Shown piece by piece: positions 37,589 through 45,896 of a DNA stretch of 64,000 nucleotides. The DNA comes from an uncultured Actinomycetes bacterium (GTDB lineage Bacteria; Actinomycetota; Thermoleophilia; Solirubrobacterales; 70-9): the NCBI GenBank assembly GCA_946482365.1, contig CAMLQY010000001.1:1-64000 (forward strand), read 5' to 3'. Below the pieces are notes generated by a model. The model searched no databases. It worked only from the letters and a program-made list of their open reading frames with translations, and was not told where the DNA came from. A program made the position numbers and the translations under genes. How positions within the stretch are numbered: the first letter of the stretch is position 1; every line of letters starts with the position of its first letter.

Positions 37589-39579
37589 CCGAGCCCGAGC
37601 AACCCCAGAAACCGCCGCTGCCGCCGCTGCTGCAACGCGGGCTCGGCGTGCCGGGCCTCTTCGTCGCCGTCTACTCGGCGGTCGGCGCCTCGATCTACTT
37701 CGCGCTCGGGGTCGTCGCCGAGCGCGGCCTCGGGTTGACCCCGCTGATCTTCCTCGCCGCCGGCCTCCTCTTCGTCCTCACCACGCTCAGTTACGCGGAG
37801 GGAGGGGGGATGCTGCGCGAGCGCGGTGGCTCCTCGAGCTTCGCCCGGCACGCCTTCAACGAGCTGATCGCGTTCATAGCCGGCTGGGCGATCCTGATCG
37901 ACTACCTGATCGTCGCCGCCCTGGCCGCGATCTCGGTCCCGCACTACCTCGCGCCGGTCTCCGCCGACCTCGCCTCCTCCGGCTGGGAGGTGGGAATCGC
38001 CGCCCTGGTCATCGTCGCCGCCTGCCTGCTCAACGTCTTCAACGTGACCGGGCGGGGCCGCGAGCGCCAGCTGGCCGTCCTCGCGCTGGCTGACATATTC
38101 CTCCAGCTGGCGGTCGTAGCGGTCGGCGTCCTCGTCGTCTTCCACCCCGACCGGCTCACCGCCGAGCTCGACCTCTTCACCGACCCGAGCGTCACCGACA
38201 TCGTCTACGCGGCGGTGATCGCGATGCTCGCCTACGCCGGGATCGAGGCCGCCGCCGACCTCTCGCCGGACATCGATGCCAAGCCGCGCGAGCTGAGGCG
38301 GATCGTCTCGATCGGTGCGATCGCCGTCCCGCTCGGCTATGCGCTGATGGCGACGATCGCGCTGATGGCGGTGCCCGTGATCGCCGGCCCGGGTGGCCCC
38401 GAGACGGCGCTCGGCGGCGAGTTCGTCGAGGCGCCGATCCTGGGGGTCGTCTCCGCCTACGAACCCGCCTGGGTCGCCGACGGGATGCGCTGGGCCGTCG
38501 CGATCGTCGCCGCGCCCGTGCTCTTCTGGGCAGCCACGACCTCGCTGCTGGGGGTCTCCCGCCACATCTACACGCTTGCGATCAACCGTCAGATTCCGAG
38601 CTGGCTGGGCAAGCTGAACCGCCCCCACGCGACCCCACACGTGGCGATCGCGATCTCCGGCCTGATCGCGATCGGCCTGGTCGTGCCGGCAGACGTGCAC
38701 GTGCTGGCCGGCCTGTACGCCTTCGGCGCGACGCTGGCGATCACGATCGCCCACCTTTCGGTGGTCCGGCTGCGCGTAACCGAGCCCAACCTCCCGAGGC
38801 CGTTCCGCGTCCCCTGGAGCGTCTCCTGGCGGGGCGCTCGGCTGCCGGTCCCGGCGATGCTGGCGGCGGCGATCAGCGGCCTCGCCTTCCTCAGCGTGCT
38901 CGGGTACCACGACACGGCGCGCTGGGTCGGGGGCGGCTGGATGCTGTTCGGGCTCCTGTTCTACGTCGTCTACCGCAAGGTGGTCGAGGGGACGAGCCTG
39001 ACGAAGCGCGTCTCAGTGACCGAGAAGGCGCTGACCAAGCAGGTGCCGGAGGTCGCCTACCGCAACATCCTCGTGCCCATCTTCGGCACCAAGCTCGACG
39101 ACGACATCGTCGCCACCGCCGGCCGGCTGGCGGCGGCGGAGCAGGAGCAGGCCGCCGCCGACGCCGACCCGACCCGCCTGGACCTGATCTTCGTGATCGA
39201 GGTGCCGCTGACCGTCGCCCTCGACGCCGAGCTGGATCCGGAGATCGAGCGGGGTGCGGCCCGCGCCCTGCGCCGCGCCAGCGACGTGGGCGAGGAGTAC
39301 GCCGACGTGCGGGTGACGGCGGAAGCGGTGCGCGCCCGCGACGTCGGCGCCGGGATCGTCGATGCGGCGCGGCACAGCGGCGCCGAGGCAATCGTGATGG
39401 GAGGCGAGCCCCCCACCAAGATCAGAGGCGGGGCGACGCTGGGGGGGATCGGCGCCGCGAAGCCGGCCGAGATCGGCGCCGCGACCGAGTACGTGCTGAA
39501 GAAGGCGCCTTGCCGCGTGTTGCTCACCGCGCCTCCCGAGAGCCCAGACGGGGAAGTTGCGCGCCCCTTTCAGTCCTGA
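37585..39579 (+). CDS. APC-family permease with C-terminal Usp-like domain (second copy)
   Basis: 664 aa from a TTG that overlaps the small upstream gene. PGLFVAVYSAVGASIYFALG, YAEGGGMLRERGGSSSFARH and AYAGIEAAADLSPDIDAKPR mirror the first copy. The C-terminal domain (about 485-650) has YRNILVPIFGTKLDDDIVAT and EAIVMGGEPPTKIRGGATLG, closer to the canonical UspA nucleotide loop than copy 1. The paralogues are diverged and may form a pair. Confidence 0.82.
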   Translation: MTEPEQPQKPPLPPLLQRGLGVPGLFVAVYSAVGASIYFALGVVAERGLGLTPLIFLAAGLLFVLTTLSYAEGGGMLRERGGSSSFARHAFNELIAFIAGWAILIDYLIVAALAAISVPHYLAPVSADLASSGWEVGIAALVIVAACLLNVFNVTGRGRERQLAVLALADIFLQLAVVAVGVLVVFHPDRLTAELDLFTDPSVTDIVYAAVIAMLAYAGIEAAADLSPDIDAKPRELRRIVSIGAIAVPLGYALMATIALMAVPVIAGPGGPETALGGEFVEAPILGVVSAYEPAWVADGMRWAVAIVAAPVLFWAATTSLLGVSRHIYTLAINRQIPSWLGKLNRPHATPHVAIAISGLIAIGLVVPADVHVLAGLYAFGATLAITIAHLSVVRLRVTEPNLPRPFRVPWSVSWRGARLPVPAMLAAAISGLAFLSVLGYHDTARWVGGGWMLFGLLFYVVYRKVVEGTSLTKRVSVTEKALTKQVPEVAYRNILVPIFGTKLDDDIVATAGRLAAAEQEQAAADADPTRLDLIFVIEVPLTVALDAELDPEIERGAARALRRASDVGEEYADVRVTAEAVRARDVGAGIVDAARHSGAEAIVMGGEPPTKIRGGATLGGIGAAKPAEIGAATEYVLKKAPCRVLLTAPPESPDGEVARPFQS

Positions 39580-39595
39580 CATCTAGTATCCGGCC

Positions 39596-40072
39596 ATGTT
39601 CATTCTCATCGTCGGATGCGGTCGCGTCGGGTCCTCCGTGGCGCGGGCGATGCTGAGCCAGGGGCACGAAGTCTCCTGCCTCGACGAGGACCCCGAGTCC
39701 CACGCCCGGCTCGAGGTCGGGCTCGACAAGGGGTGGGAGGACCTCGGCGGCCAGTTCACGGTCGGGGCCGGCCTGGAGACCGACGCTCTCGTCGCCGCCG
39801 GGATCGAGAGGGCGGACGCCTTCATCGCCTCGACCGACGGCGACAACACCAACATCGTGATCGCCCAGATCGCGCAGCGCCGCTATGAGGTCCCGACCGT
39901 GGTCGCACGCATCCTCGACCCCCTGCGGGCGGAGTGGTACGAGCGCCAGGGCGTGCACACGATCTGCCCGACCCGGGTCGCGATCGACATGCTCGAGGCC
40001 GCCGTGCTCGAAGGCCCGCCCCGCGAGAGCGCCGCCTCCGGCGACCCGGCAGAAGCCGGGCGGGGAGGCTGA
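39596..40072 (+). CDS. TrkA-N (RCK) potassium-transport regulatory protein 1
   Basis: 158 aa, one Rossmann RCK-N domain: FILIVGCGRVGSSVARAMLS, VSCLDEDPE, DAFIASTDGDNTNIVIAQIA. It lacks the TrkA-C domain. Two adjacent TrkA proteins resemble the CeoB/CeoC arrangement of actinobacteria, where they gate a K+ transporter in response to nucleotides. Confidence 0.88.
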   Translation: MFILIVGCGRVGSSVARAMLSQGHEVSCLDEDPESHARLEVGLDKGWEDLGGQFTVGAGLETDALVAAGIERADAFIASTDGDNTNIVIAQIAQRRYEVPTVVARILDPLRAEWYERQGVHTICPTRVAIDMLEAAVLEGPPRESAASGDPAEAGRGG

Positions 40073-40075
40073 GGC

Positions 40076-40759
40076 ATGTACATCATCGTCGTCGGCGCGG
40101 GGAAGGTCGGTTGGAACCTGGCCCGCGAGCTGCTCGAAAAGGACCACGAGGTGACGTTGATCGAGAGCGACCGCCGCCGCTACCTCACGGTCGAGCAGGA
40201 GCTGGAGCACAACGTCTCCTACGGCGACGCCTCGGAGCTCTGGGTGCTGGAGCGCGCCGGCATCCAGCGGGCCGACATGGTGATCGCGGTGACCGGCGAC
40301 GACGAGGACAACATGCTGATCTGCCAGGTCGCCCGCGAGAAGTACGAGGTCGAGCGGATCATCGCCCGGGTCAACAACCCGCGCAACAAGTCCCACTTCG
40401 ACCTGCTCGGGATCAGGCCCTCGGTCTCGGCTACCGACCTGATCCTGCGCCTGCTCGAGCACGAGGTGCCCGAGTACGGCCTCGTCCACCTGCTCGACCT
40501 GCAGGAGGAGCAGCTCGAGATCATCGAGATGCTGCTCGGCAGGGACTCGGGCGTGACCGGGCGTCGCGTCGGCGATCTCGAGATGCCCGAAGGGAGCCTG
40601 CTGATCTCGGTGCTGCGCAGCGGCAAGGGCTTCGTGCCGGGGCCGGACACCGTGCTCGAAGCCGGCGACGAGGTTCTCGCGGTACTCGATCCGGGGCACG
40701 AGGAGCAGCTGAAGGAGCTCTTCGGGCCGGGTGACAACGGTTCCGGCGCCGATGGCTGA
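40076..40759 (+). CDS. TrkA (RCK-N plus RCK-C) potassium-transport regulatory protein 2
   Basis: 227 aa. RCK-N: MYIIVVGAGKVGWNLARELL, VTLIESDRRRY, DMVIAVTGDDEDNMLICQVA. C-terminal domain from about 140: SVSATDLILRLLEHEVPEYG and a TrkA-C end VLEAGDEVLAVLDPG. It starts 3 bp after the first TrkA gene, so both are cotranscribed and probably assemble together. Confidence 0.9.
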   Translation: MYIIVVGAGKVGWNLARELLEKDHEVTLIESDRRRYLTVEQELEHNVSYGDASELWVLERAGIQRADMVIAVTGDDEDNMLICQVAREKYEVERIIARVNNPRNKSHFDLLGIRPSVSATDLILRLLEHEVPEYGLVHLLDLQEEQLEIIEMLLGRDSGVTGRRVGDLEMPEGSLLISVLRSGKGFVPGPDTVLEAGDEVLAVLDPGHEEQLKELFGPGDNGSGADG

Positions 40760-41984
40760 CCGCCAGGTTGACTTCCTGCTCGTAGGGGGCGGGTTGGCCT
40801 CCGCCCACTGCGCGGCGGAGCTGCGAAAGCGCGGGGCGGAGGGGACGATCCTGCTCGCCGGCCGCGAGCCCGAGCCCCCCTACGAACGCCCCCCGCTGTC
40901 CAAGGAGTACCTGCGCGGGGAGGCCGGTCGCGAGGACGCCTACGTCAACCCGCCCTCCTGGTACGAGGAGAACGGTGTCGAGCTGCGCGCCGGCGTCAAC
41001 GTGATGTCGCTCGATCCGGCGGCGCGCACCGCCAAGCTCCAGGGGGGAGAGGAGGTCGCCTTCGAGAAGGCGCTGATCGCCACCGGGGCGATGGTCAACA
41101 TCCTCCGCGTCGAGGGGGCCGAGAACGAGGGCATCCACTACCTGCGCGCCTACGGCAACTCCGACGCGATCCGCGTCGACGCCGAGGCGGCCGAGCACGT
41201 CGTCCTCGTCGGCGGCAGCTACATCGGTGCCGAGGTCGCCGCCTCGCTGACCGCGCGGGGGACGAAGTGCACGATCGTGACGATGGAGGAGGTGGCGCTC
41301 TCCCGCACATTCGGCGAGGAGGCCGGTCGCTGGTTTCACGAGCTGCTCGAGTCCAAGGGCGTGACGATCCACGGCGGCGAGGAGCTCGAGGCCTACGAGG
41401 GCGACGGCAGGGTCAAGGCGGTGCTGGCCAAGAGCGGCCTCGCGGTCGAATGCGACGCGGTGGTCGTCGGCGCCGGCGTCCGCCCCGACGCGATGTTGGC
41501 CCAGCGCGCCGGTCTGGAGGTCGACGACGGCATCGTCTGCGACTCGAAGCTGCAGACCTCCGCCGGCGGGATCTACGCCGCCGGTGACTGCTGCTCCTAT
41601 GAGAGCGTCGTCCACGGCCGCCGCCTCAGGGTCGAGCACTGGGACGTGGCGATGCAGCAGGGGATGCACGCGGCCGGGAACATGCTCGGCGCCGACGCGG
41701 ACTACGAGGTCGTTCCCTATTTCTTCAGCGACCTGGCCGACTGGGCGAGCCTCGAGTACGTCGGGCCCGCCTCCGAGTGGGACGAGGAGGTCTGGCGCGG
41801 CGACCGCGACGCCGGCGAGTTCTCCGTCTGGTACCTGAAGGACGGCCGCGTCGCCGGGGCGCTCAGCGTCGAGCGCCCCGAGGACCTGGCCGAGGCGCGG
41901 CGCCTTCTCGCCGCGGGGACCGACGTTTCCACTGCCAGGGACCTGATCGCCGACCCCGGCAGCGACCTGGCGTCGATATCCTGA
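40752..41984 (+). CDS. Ferredoxin-reductase-like NAD(P)/FAD oxidoreductase
   Basis: 410 aa from ATG 40752, 8 bp inside the TrkA gene. FLLVGGGLASAHCAAELRKR, PPYERPPLSKEYLRGE, NAD motif VVLVGGSYIGAEVAASLTAR, and GGIYAAGDCC. The C-terminal domain (about 320-395) is the reductase-C type of rhodocoxin/AIF-like enzymes. It passes electrons from NAD(P)H to a ferredoxin or similar partner; none is adjacent. Confidence 0.85.
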   Translation: MADRQVDFLLVGGGLASAHCAAELRKRGAEGTILLAGREPEPPYERPPLSKEYLRGEAGREDAYVNPPSWYEENGVELRAGVNVMSLDPAARTAKLQGGEEVAFEKALIATGAMVNILRVEGAENEGIHYLRAYGNSDAIRVDAEAAEHVVLVGGSYIGAEVAASLTARGTKCTIVTMEEVALSRTFGEEAGRWFHELLESKGVTIHGGEELEAYEGDGRVKAVLAKSGLAVECDAVVVGAGVRPDAMLAQRAGLEVDDGIVCDSKLQTSAGGIYAAGDCCSYESVVHGRRLRVEHWDVAMQQGMHAAGNMLGADADYEVVPYFFSDLADWASLEYVGPASEWDEEVWRGDRDAGEFSVWYLKDGRVAGALSVERPEDLAEARRLLAAGTDVSTARDLIADPGSDLASIS

Positions 41985-41995
41985 GGCGGTCTCCT

Positions 41996-42066
41996 TGCGG
42001 CCTGGTGTAATGGCAGCACGCCTCGCTCTGGACGAGGTAGTCGGGGTTCGAGTCCCTGGGCCGCAG
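41996..42066 (+). tRNA. tRNA-Gln (CTG anticodon)
   Basis: Cloverleaf of 71 nt. The acceptor TGCGGCC (41996-42002) pairs with GGCCGCA (42059-42065); the discriminator is G. The anticodon stem CCTCG/CGAGG holds the loop CTCTGGA with anticodon CTG, reading CAG. T-arm GGTTCGAGTCC. CCA is not encoded. A lower-GC Fic gene begins 50 bp downstream on the other strand. Confidence 0.95.
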
Positions 42067-42115
42067 TTTCATCCGGGCATCAACGACGCGACGCCGGGAA
42101 CCCTAAAGTCCCTCA

Positions 42116-43189
42116 TCACGTAGCTTCAGGCAAGGCACGCCCGGGGTGTCGGCTTGCCTTGTACTCGTCGACCCATTGCCGAGTCGAGTACCAATTCCCC
42201 CCATACTTGTTGGCCTTGAGCCTGCCGCGTTGCGCAGCGCCAACAAGCGCAGCTCGCGATAGCTCCTCGTCCGCGAGCCCGGCGAGGGGGACCACGGAAA
42301 GCGGTCCGGCGAGGTTCGGCATCAAGAAGCGGTAAATGCCCTCACGAACTGACCGAGCGAGCAATTCAGCGAGCGCACCAGGGTCACCGTCGTCGGCTCG
42401 CTGCAAGGCCGATAGATAGCGTTTTCGCTCCCCCTTGTAGATGATCGCCGGGGGATAGCCATTCTGAACTAGGAGCATCGTGAGCACTAGGCGACCGGCT
42501 CGGCCATTGCCATCCGGGAATGGATGAATTCGCTCAAAAGCAGCATGACGCTCAGCTAGGTGCTCAATCACATGGCAATCCCCTGGTGGTCCCTCATTGG
42601 TTTCTTTTAGCCAATCCCCGATTAGCGATGGGACGATGCTGGGGGGCGGGGGAGCCAAATCAGGTCGGAGGGGCTCGATATCGCCAGTCCGGTAACCGCC
42701 CGGAGTCTCGTCAGATCGAAGTCCCTCAGGCGGGAAGTGGACCCAAACCGACTCGACCGTTAGGTGGTGGATGCGACGTAGATCGGACTCCGTGATCGCA
42801 TCTTCGTTCCGCGGTAGGCCGCGGTAGGCGCCCTCATAAGTCCAGCGCGCGGCCTCTCCATAGGCCTTTGCCTCGATCCACTCCTCGAGCTCGTGAGCGC
42901 TGCCGGTTACGACGCCCTCCTCTAGAAGAAGTTGGACCTGTTTCCGGCGCAGCGTGTTCCCCTCGATTGCGGTCGAGTTGTGGGTCTCTTCGATCCAGAT
43001 ATCGGCCCATACGTCTTGGAAAACGGTTGGCTCGGGAAGGCCGCCAATGATGCCCAGGTCTCGACGAGCCTCGTCGAGGCTTTTGAAGACCTGTTGGCGA
43101 CTGGGGCGTCCCCGCGGCATAGCCTTGTCCAGTATATCGATTTCTATTTCCACCTGGACAAGGTTGGGAACGTCCGTTCCGTTTGTCAC
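42116..43189 (-). CDS. Fic-domain protein (AMPylase-like)
   Basis: 357 aa from a GTG. The Fic core is HAAFERIHPFPDGNGRAGRL (HxFxDGNGRxxR), which transfers AMP or another group to target hydroxyls. An N-terminal inhibitory helix THNSTAIEGNTL (S-x3-E-G-N) makes it a self-inhibited class II Fic protein. A C-terminal region (about 300-357) looks like a winged helix. GC content is clearly lower than in neighbouring genes and it lies next to tRNA-Gln, suggesting acquisition by transfer. No partner antitoxin is needed for class II. Confidence 0.88.
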   Translation of the reverse strand: MTNGTDVPNLVQVEIEIDILDKAMPRGRPSRQQVFKSLDEARRDLGIIGGLPEPTVFQDVWADIWIEETHNSTAIEGNTLRRKQVQLLLEEGVVTGSAHELEEWIEAKAYGEAARWTYEGAYRGLPRNEDAITESDLRRIHHLTVESVWVHFPPEGLRSDETPGGYRTGDIEPLRPDLAPPPPSIVPSLIGDWLKETNEGPPGDCHVIEHLAERHAAFERIHPFPDGNGRAGRLVLTMLLVQNGYPPAIIYKGERKRYLSALQRADDGDPGALAELLARSVREGIYRFLMPNLAGPLSVVPLAGLADEELSRAALVGAAQRGRLKANKYGGNWYSTRQWVDEYKASRHPGRALPEAT

Positions 43190-43331
43190 GGCAAAGAAAA
43201 GTTAATTCCATCTGGACCAGGTTCACAAAAGTCCCGGAAGGAAATCTTTTCGCTTTGGGCCGCCCTATGCCGGAGACCCATGCATCAGGCGTCTGGGCCG
43301 TCTCATCCCTCTGCTACCTTCGCCCCCTCGC

Positions 43332-44039
43332 ATGAGACTCCGTCGCGCCTGGCTTCTCTCCCTGCCCACCGCTGCCGTGCTACTCGCCGGCTGCGGCGGG
43401 GGCGGGGACGACTCGACCGAATCGATGGCTGAAAGCACCCCCACGCCGACGGCGGTGACCAAGGCCGAGCTGATCGAACGCGGCGACGCGATCTGCGGCG
43501 AGGTCAACGCGGCGGTGGGCACCGTCGGGACGAGCGGCACCGACGCAAACCCGGCCGAGCAGGCCGCCGGCCTCTACTCGGGCATGGTCGACAGCCTGAA
43601 GGCGATCGGGGCGCCCCAGGAAGCCGACGGGTACCCCGAATTCATCGCCGCCGCCGAGGCGCTGGGCACGGCTGAGGACGAAGTCGAGCTGGCCGCCGAA
43701 CGGGAAGACACGGCCGCGCTCGAAACGGCCGAATCGAGCGCCTCCGCAGCGCTCGCCGGCTTCCAGGAAGCGGCGGAGGAATACGGCTTCGAGCAGTGCG
43801 GTGAAGGGCCGAGCGCCCCGGTCAGCGCGGGGACTGAACCGGAATCGGGCGAAACCGGGTCGGCGGAAGCACCCGAAGAACCGGAAGCCGAAGCGGTCGA
43901 ACCCGAAGTCGAAGCCGAACCCGAACCCGCCCCCGAAACCGGCGGTGCCGGCGGCGGGGTCGGAGAAGGTGGCGGCACCACCGGCTCCCCAGAAGGGGGC
44001 GGTACTAGCGGCGGTAGCTCCGGCGGCATCGGCCCTTAA
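43332..44039 (+). CDS. Lipoprotein with acidic, Pro/Gly-rich tail
   Basis: 235 aa. Lipoprotein signal AVLLAGCGGGG with the lipid Cys21. A helical domain (about 40-160) contains ICGEVNAAVG and FEQCGEG, two Cys that could form a disulphide. Residues 170-235 are Glu/Pro then Gly/Ser repeats. Extracellular, function unknown. Hairpin G follows 7 bp after the stop. Confidence 0.7.
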   Translation: MRLRRAWLLSLPTAAVLLAGCGGGGDDSTESMAESTPTPTAVTKAELIERGDAICGEVNAAVGTVGTSGTDANPAEQAAGLYSGMVDSLKAIGAPQEADGYPEFIAAAEALGTAEDEVELAAEREDTAALETAESSASAALAGFQEAAEEYGFEQCGEGPSAPVSAGTEPESGETGSAEAPEEPEAEAVEPEVEAEPEPAPETGGAGGGVGEGGGTTGSPEGGGTSGGSSGGIGP

Positions 44040-44046
44040 CGGCGAT

Positions 44047-44114
44047 GGGCCATCTGGGGGTCCTTCCCCAGGAACTCCCGCGAAGCGGCCTGGGGAAGGA
44101 CCCCCAGATGGCCC
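44047..44114. repeat. Long 26-bp hairpin G (subfamily 2)
   Basis: 44047-44072 pairs perfectly with 44089-44114 around a 16-nt apex AACTCCCGCGAAGCGG, whose inner stem is capped by GCGAAGC. The apex is that of hairpin E with two bases removed; the stems differ. Its 3' end abuts the last codon of the ABC exporter gene (stop at 44115-44117 on the minus strand). It lies between two convergent genes and could terminate both, although there is no T-run. Confidence 0.85.
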
Positions 44115-45896
44115 TCACGCCACTGAGGACTCTTCCCACGCCCCGTACAGTCGCGAGTACGGCCCGCCGGCCCCGATCAGCTCCTCGTGGGTGCCGGTCT
44201 CGGCGACGCGCCCCCCTTCGAGGACGACGATCTTGCCGGCGCGGCGGATGGTCGAGAGGCGGTGGGCGATCACGATCGCCGTGCGGCCTGCCAGCAGGCG
44301 CTCCAAGCCGCGCTCGATCGTCTTCTCGGTGCGCACGTCGACGTTCGAGGTCGCCTCGTCGAGGATGAGGATGCGAGGCTCGGCGATCAGCGCCCTGGCG
44401 AAGGCGACGAGCTGGCGTTGCCCCGCCGAGAGATGCACGCCTCTCTCTCCGACCTCGGTCTCGATCCCCTCCGGCAGCGCTGCGATGAAGTCCGCCGCGC
44501 CGACGGCCCCCGCCGCGGCTTCGATCTCCTCCAGCGAGGCGCTCGGCCGGCCGAAGGCGATGTTCTCGCGCACGCTGCCGGAGAAGAGGAAGCCCTCCTG
44601 GGGGACGATCCCGAGCTGTCGCCGCAGCGCCTGCTGGCGCATCTCGCGCAGGTCGTGGCCGTCGACCAGCACCCGGCCTCGTTGGGGGTCGTAGAAGCGC
44701 GCGACCAGCTTCGCGAAGGTCGACTTGCCGGCCCCCGTGGCGCCGACCAGCGCCAGCGTCTGCCCGGGCGGCACGTGCAGGTCGACTTCTTCAAGAGCCC
44801 ACTGCTCGTCGGCGTAGGCGAACGACACGCCCTCCATCTCGATCTCGCCACGCAGGGTTCCCGGGTCGAGGGCGGTGGGCGCGTCGACCATGTCCGGCTC
44901 GGTGTCGAGCAGCTCGAAGATCTTGTCGAGCGCCGCCATTCCCTGCTGGTAGGTCGTGTACAGCTGGGAGAGCTGCTGGATCGGGTCGAAGAAGAGCTGG
45001 AGGTAGCCGATGAAGGCGACGATCACCCCGACCTGGACGGCGTCGTCGATCGCCTGCGTGCCGCCGTAGAGGATGATCGCCGCGGTGGCGACGGCCGAGA
45101 GCAGCTCCACGCCGGGGAAGTAGGTGGCGTTGAGGTAGACGGTCTTCATGTTGGCTTCGCGGTTGGCCTCGTTGAGCTCGTCCATCTCGGTCGCGTGCCT
45201 CGCCTCCTGGCCGAAGCTGCGAACCACCCGCACCCCGCTCAGCGTTTCCTGGAGATAGGCCGTGACGGCCGCGATCCGCTCGCGCGTGGCCCGGTAGGCG
45301 CCGTGGGAGACGATCCGGAAGACGACGCTGGCGATCGCCAGCAGCGGGAAGGTGAGGAAGGCGACCAGGGCCAGCTTCCAGTCGAGCACGAGCATGATCG
45401 TCACCACGCCGATCAGGGTGAGGCCGCTGGAGAGAAACGTCACCGCCCCCGTGGTGACGAGCTGGTTGAGCGCCTCGATGTCGTTGGTCAGGCGACTGAT
45501 CAGCACGCCGGGGCTGCGCCGCGTGAAGAAGCCGATCGACATCGACTGGATGTGGGCGAATACGCGCTCACGCAGGTCCTGAAGGGCGCGGGTGCCCACC
45601 CAGCCGACCAGGTAGGTCTGGGCGTAGGTGGCGATGGCGTAGACGACCGCCGCGCAGATGAAGACGATCACGATCAGCGTCAGGGCGCCGGTGTCGCGGG
45701 TTTCGATGCCGGCGTCGATCGCCTGTCCGGCGAGGTAGGGAGGTGCGAGCCCGGCGGCGGTGGCGATGAGGATCGCGGCGACGGTCAGCGCGACCCGTCC
45801 GCGGTAGGGCCGCAGCAGCCCGGCCAGCCAGCGCAGCTTGCGGCCGCGCTGGTCCTCGCCGCGGAGCAGCCGCCAGAGGTTCCCGATCGCGCTCAT
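44115..45896 (-). CDS. Heterodimeric ABC exporter, subunit with canonical Walker B
   Basis: 593 aa from ATG 45896 (overlaps the partner stop). Six membrane helices (about 30-330), then the ATPase: Walker A LVGATGAGKSTFAK, Q-loop GIVPQEGFLF, signature VHLSAGQRQLVAFARA (LSAGQ instead of LSGGQ), Walker B ILILDEATSNVD with catalytic Glu. Together with the upstream gene it should form a lipid or drug exporter with one consensus ATP site (this Glu plus the partner LSGGQ). Confidence 0.92.
   Translation of the reverse strand: MSAIGNLWRLLRGEDQRGRKLRWLAGLLRPYRGRVALTVAAILIATAAGLAPPYLAGQAIDAGIETRDTGALTLIVIVFICAAVVYAIATYAQTYLVGWVGTRALQDLRERVFAHIQSMSIGFFTRRSPGVLISRLTNDIEALNQLVTTGAVTFLSSGLTLIGVVTIMLVLDWKLALVAFLTFPLLAIASVVFRIVSHGAYRATRERIAAVTAYLQETLSGVRVVRSFGQEARHATEMDELNEANREANMKTVYLNATYFPGVELLSAVATAAIILYGGTQAIDDAVQVGVIVAFIGYLQLFFDPIQQLSQLYTTYQQGMAALDKIFELLDTEPDMVDAPTALDPGTLRGEIEMEGVSFAYADEQWALEEVDLHVPPGQTLALVGATGAGKSTFAKLVARFYDPQRGRVLVDGHDLREMRQQALRRQLGIVPQEGFLFSGSVRENIAFGRPSASLEEIEAAAGAVGAADFIAALPEGIETEVGERGVHLSAGQRQLVAFARALIAEPRILILDEATSNVDVRTEKTIERGLERLLAGRTAIVIAHRLSTIRRAGKIVVLEGGRVAETGTHEELIGAGGPYSRLYGAWEESSVA

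Noticed and set aside
43256..43263. Second att copy for the Fic island (TGGGCCGC shared with the tRNA-Gln 3' end)
   Set aside because: Only eight bases match, which is expected by chance at this GC content, and there is no integrase gene nearby.
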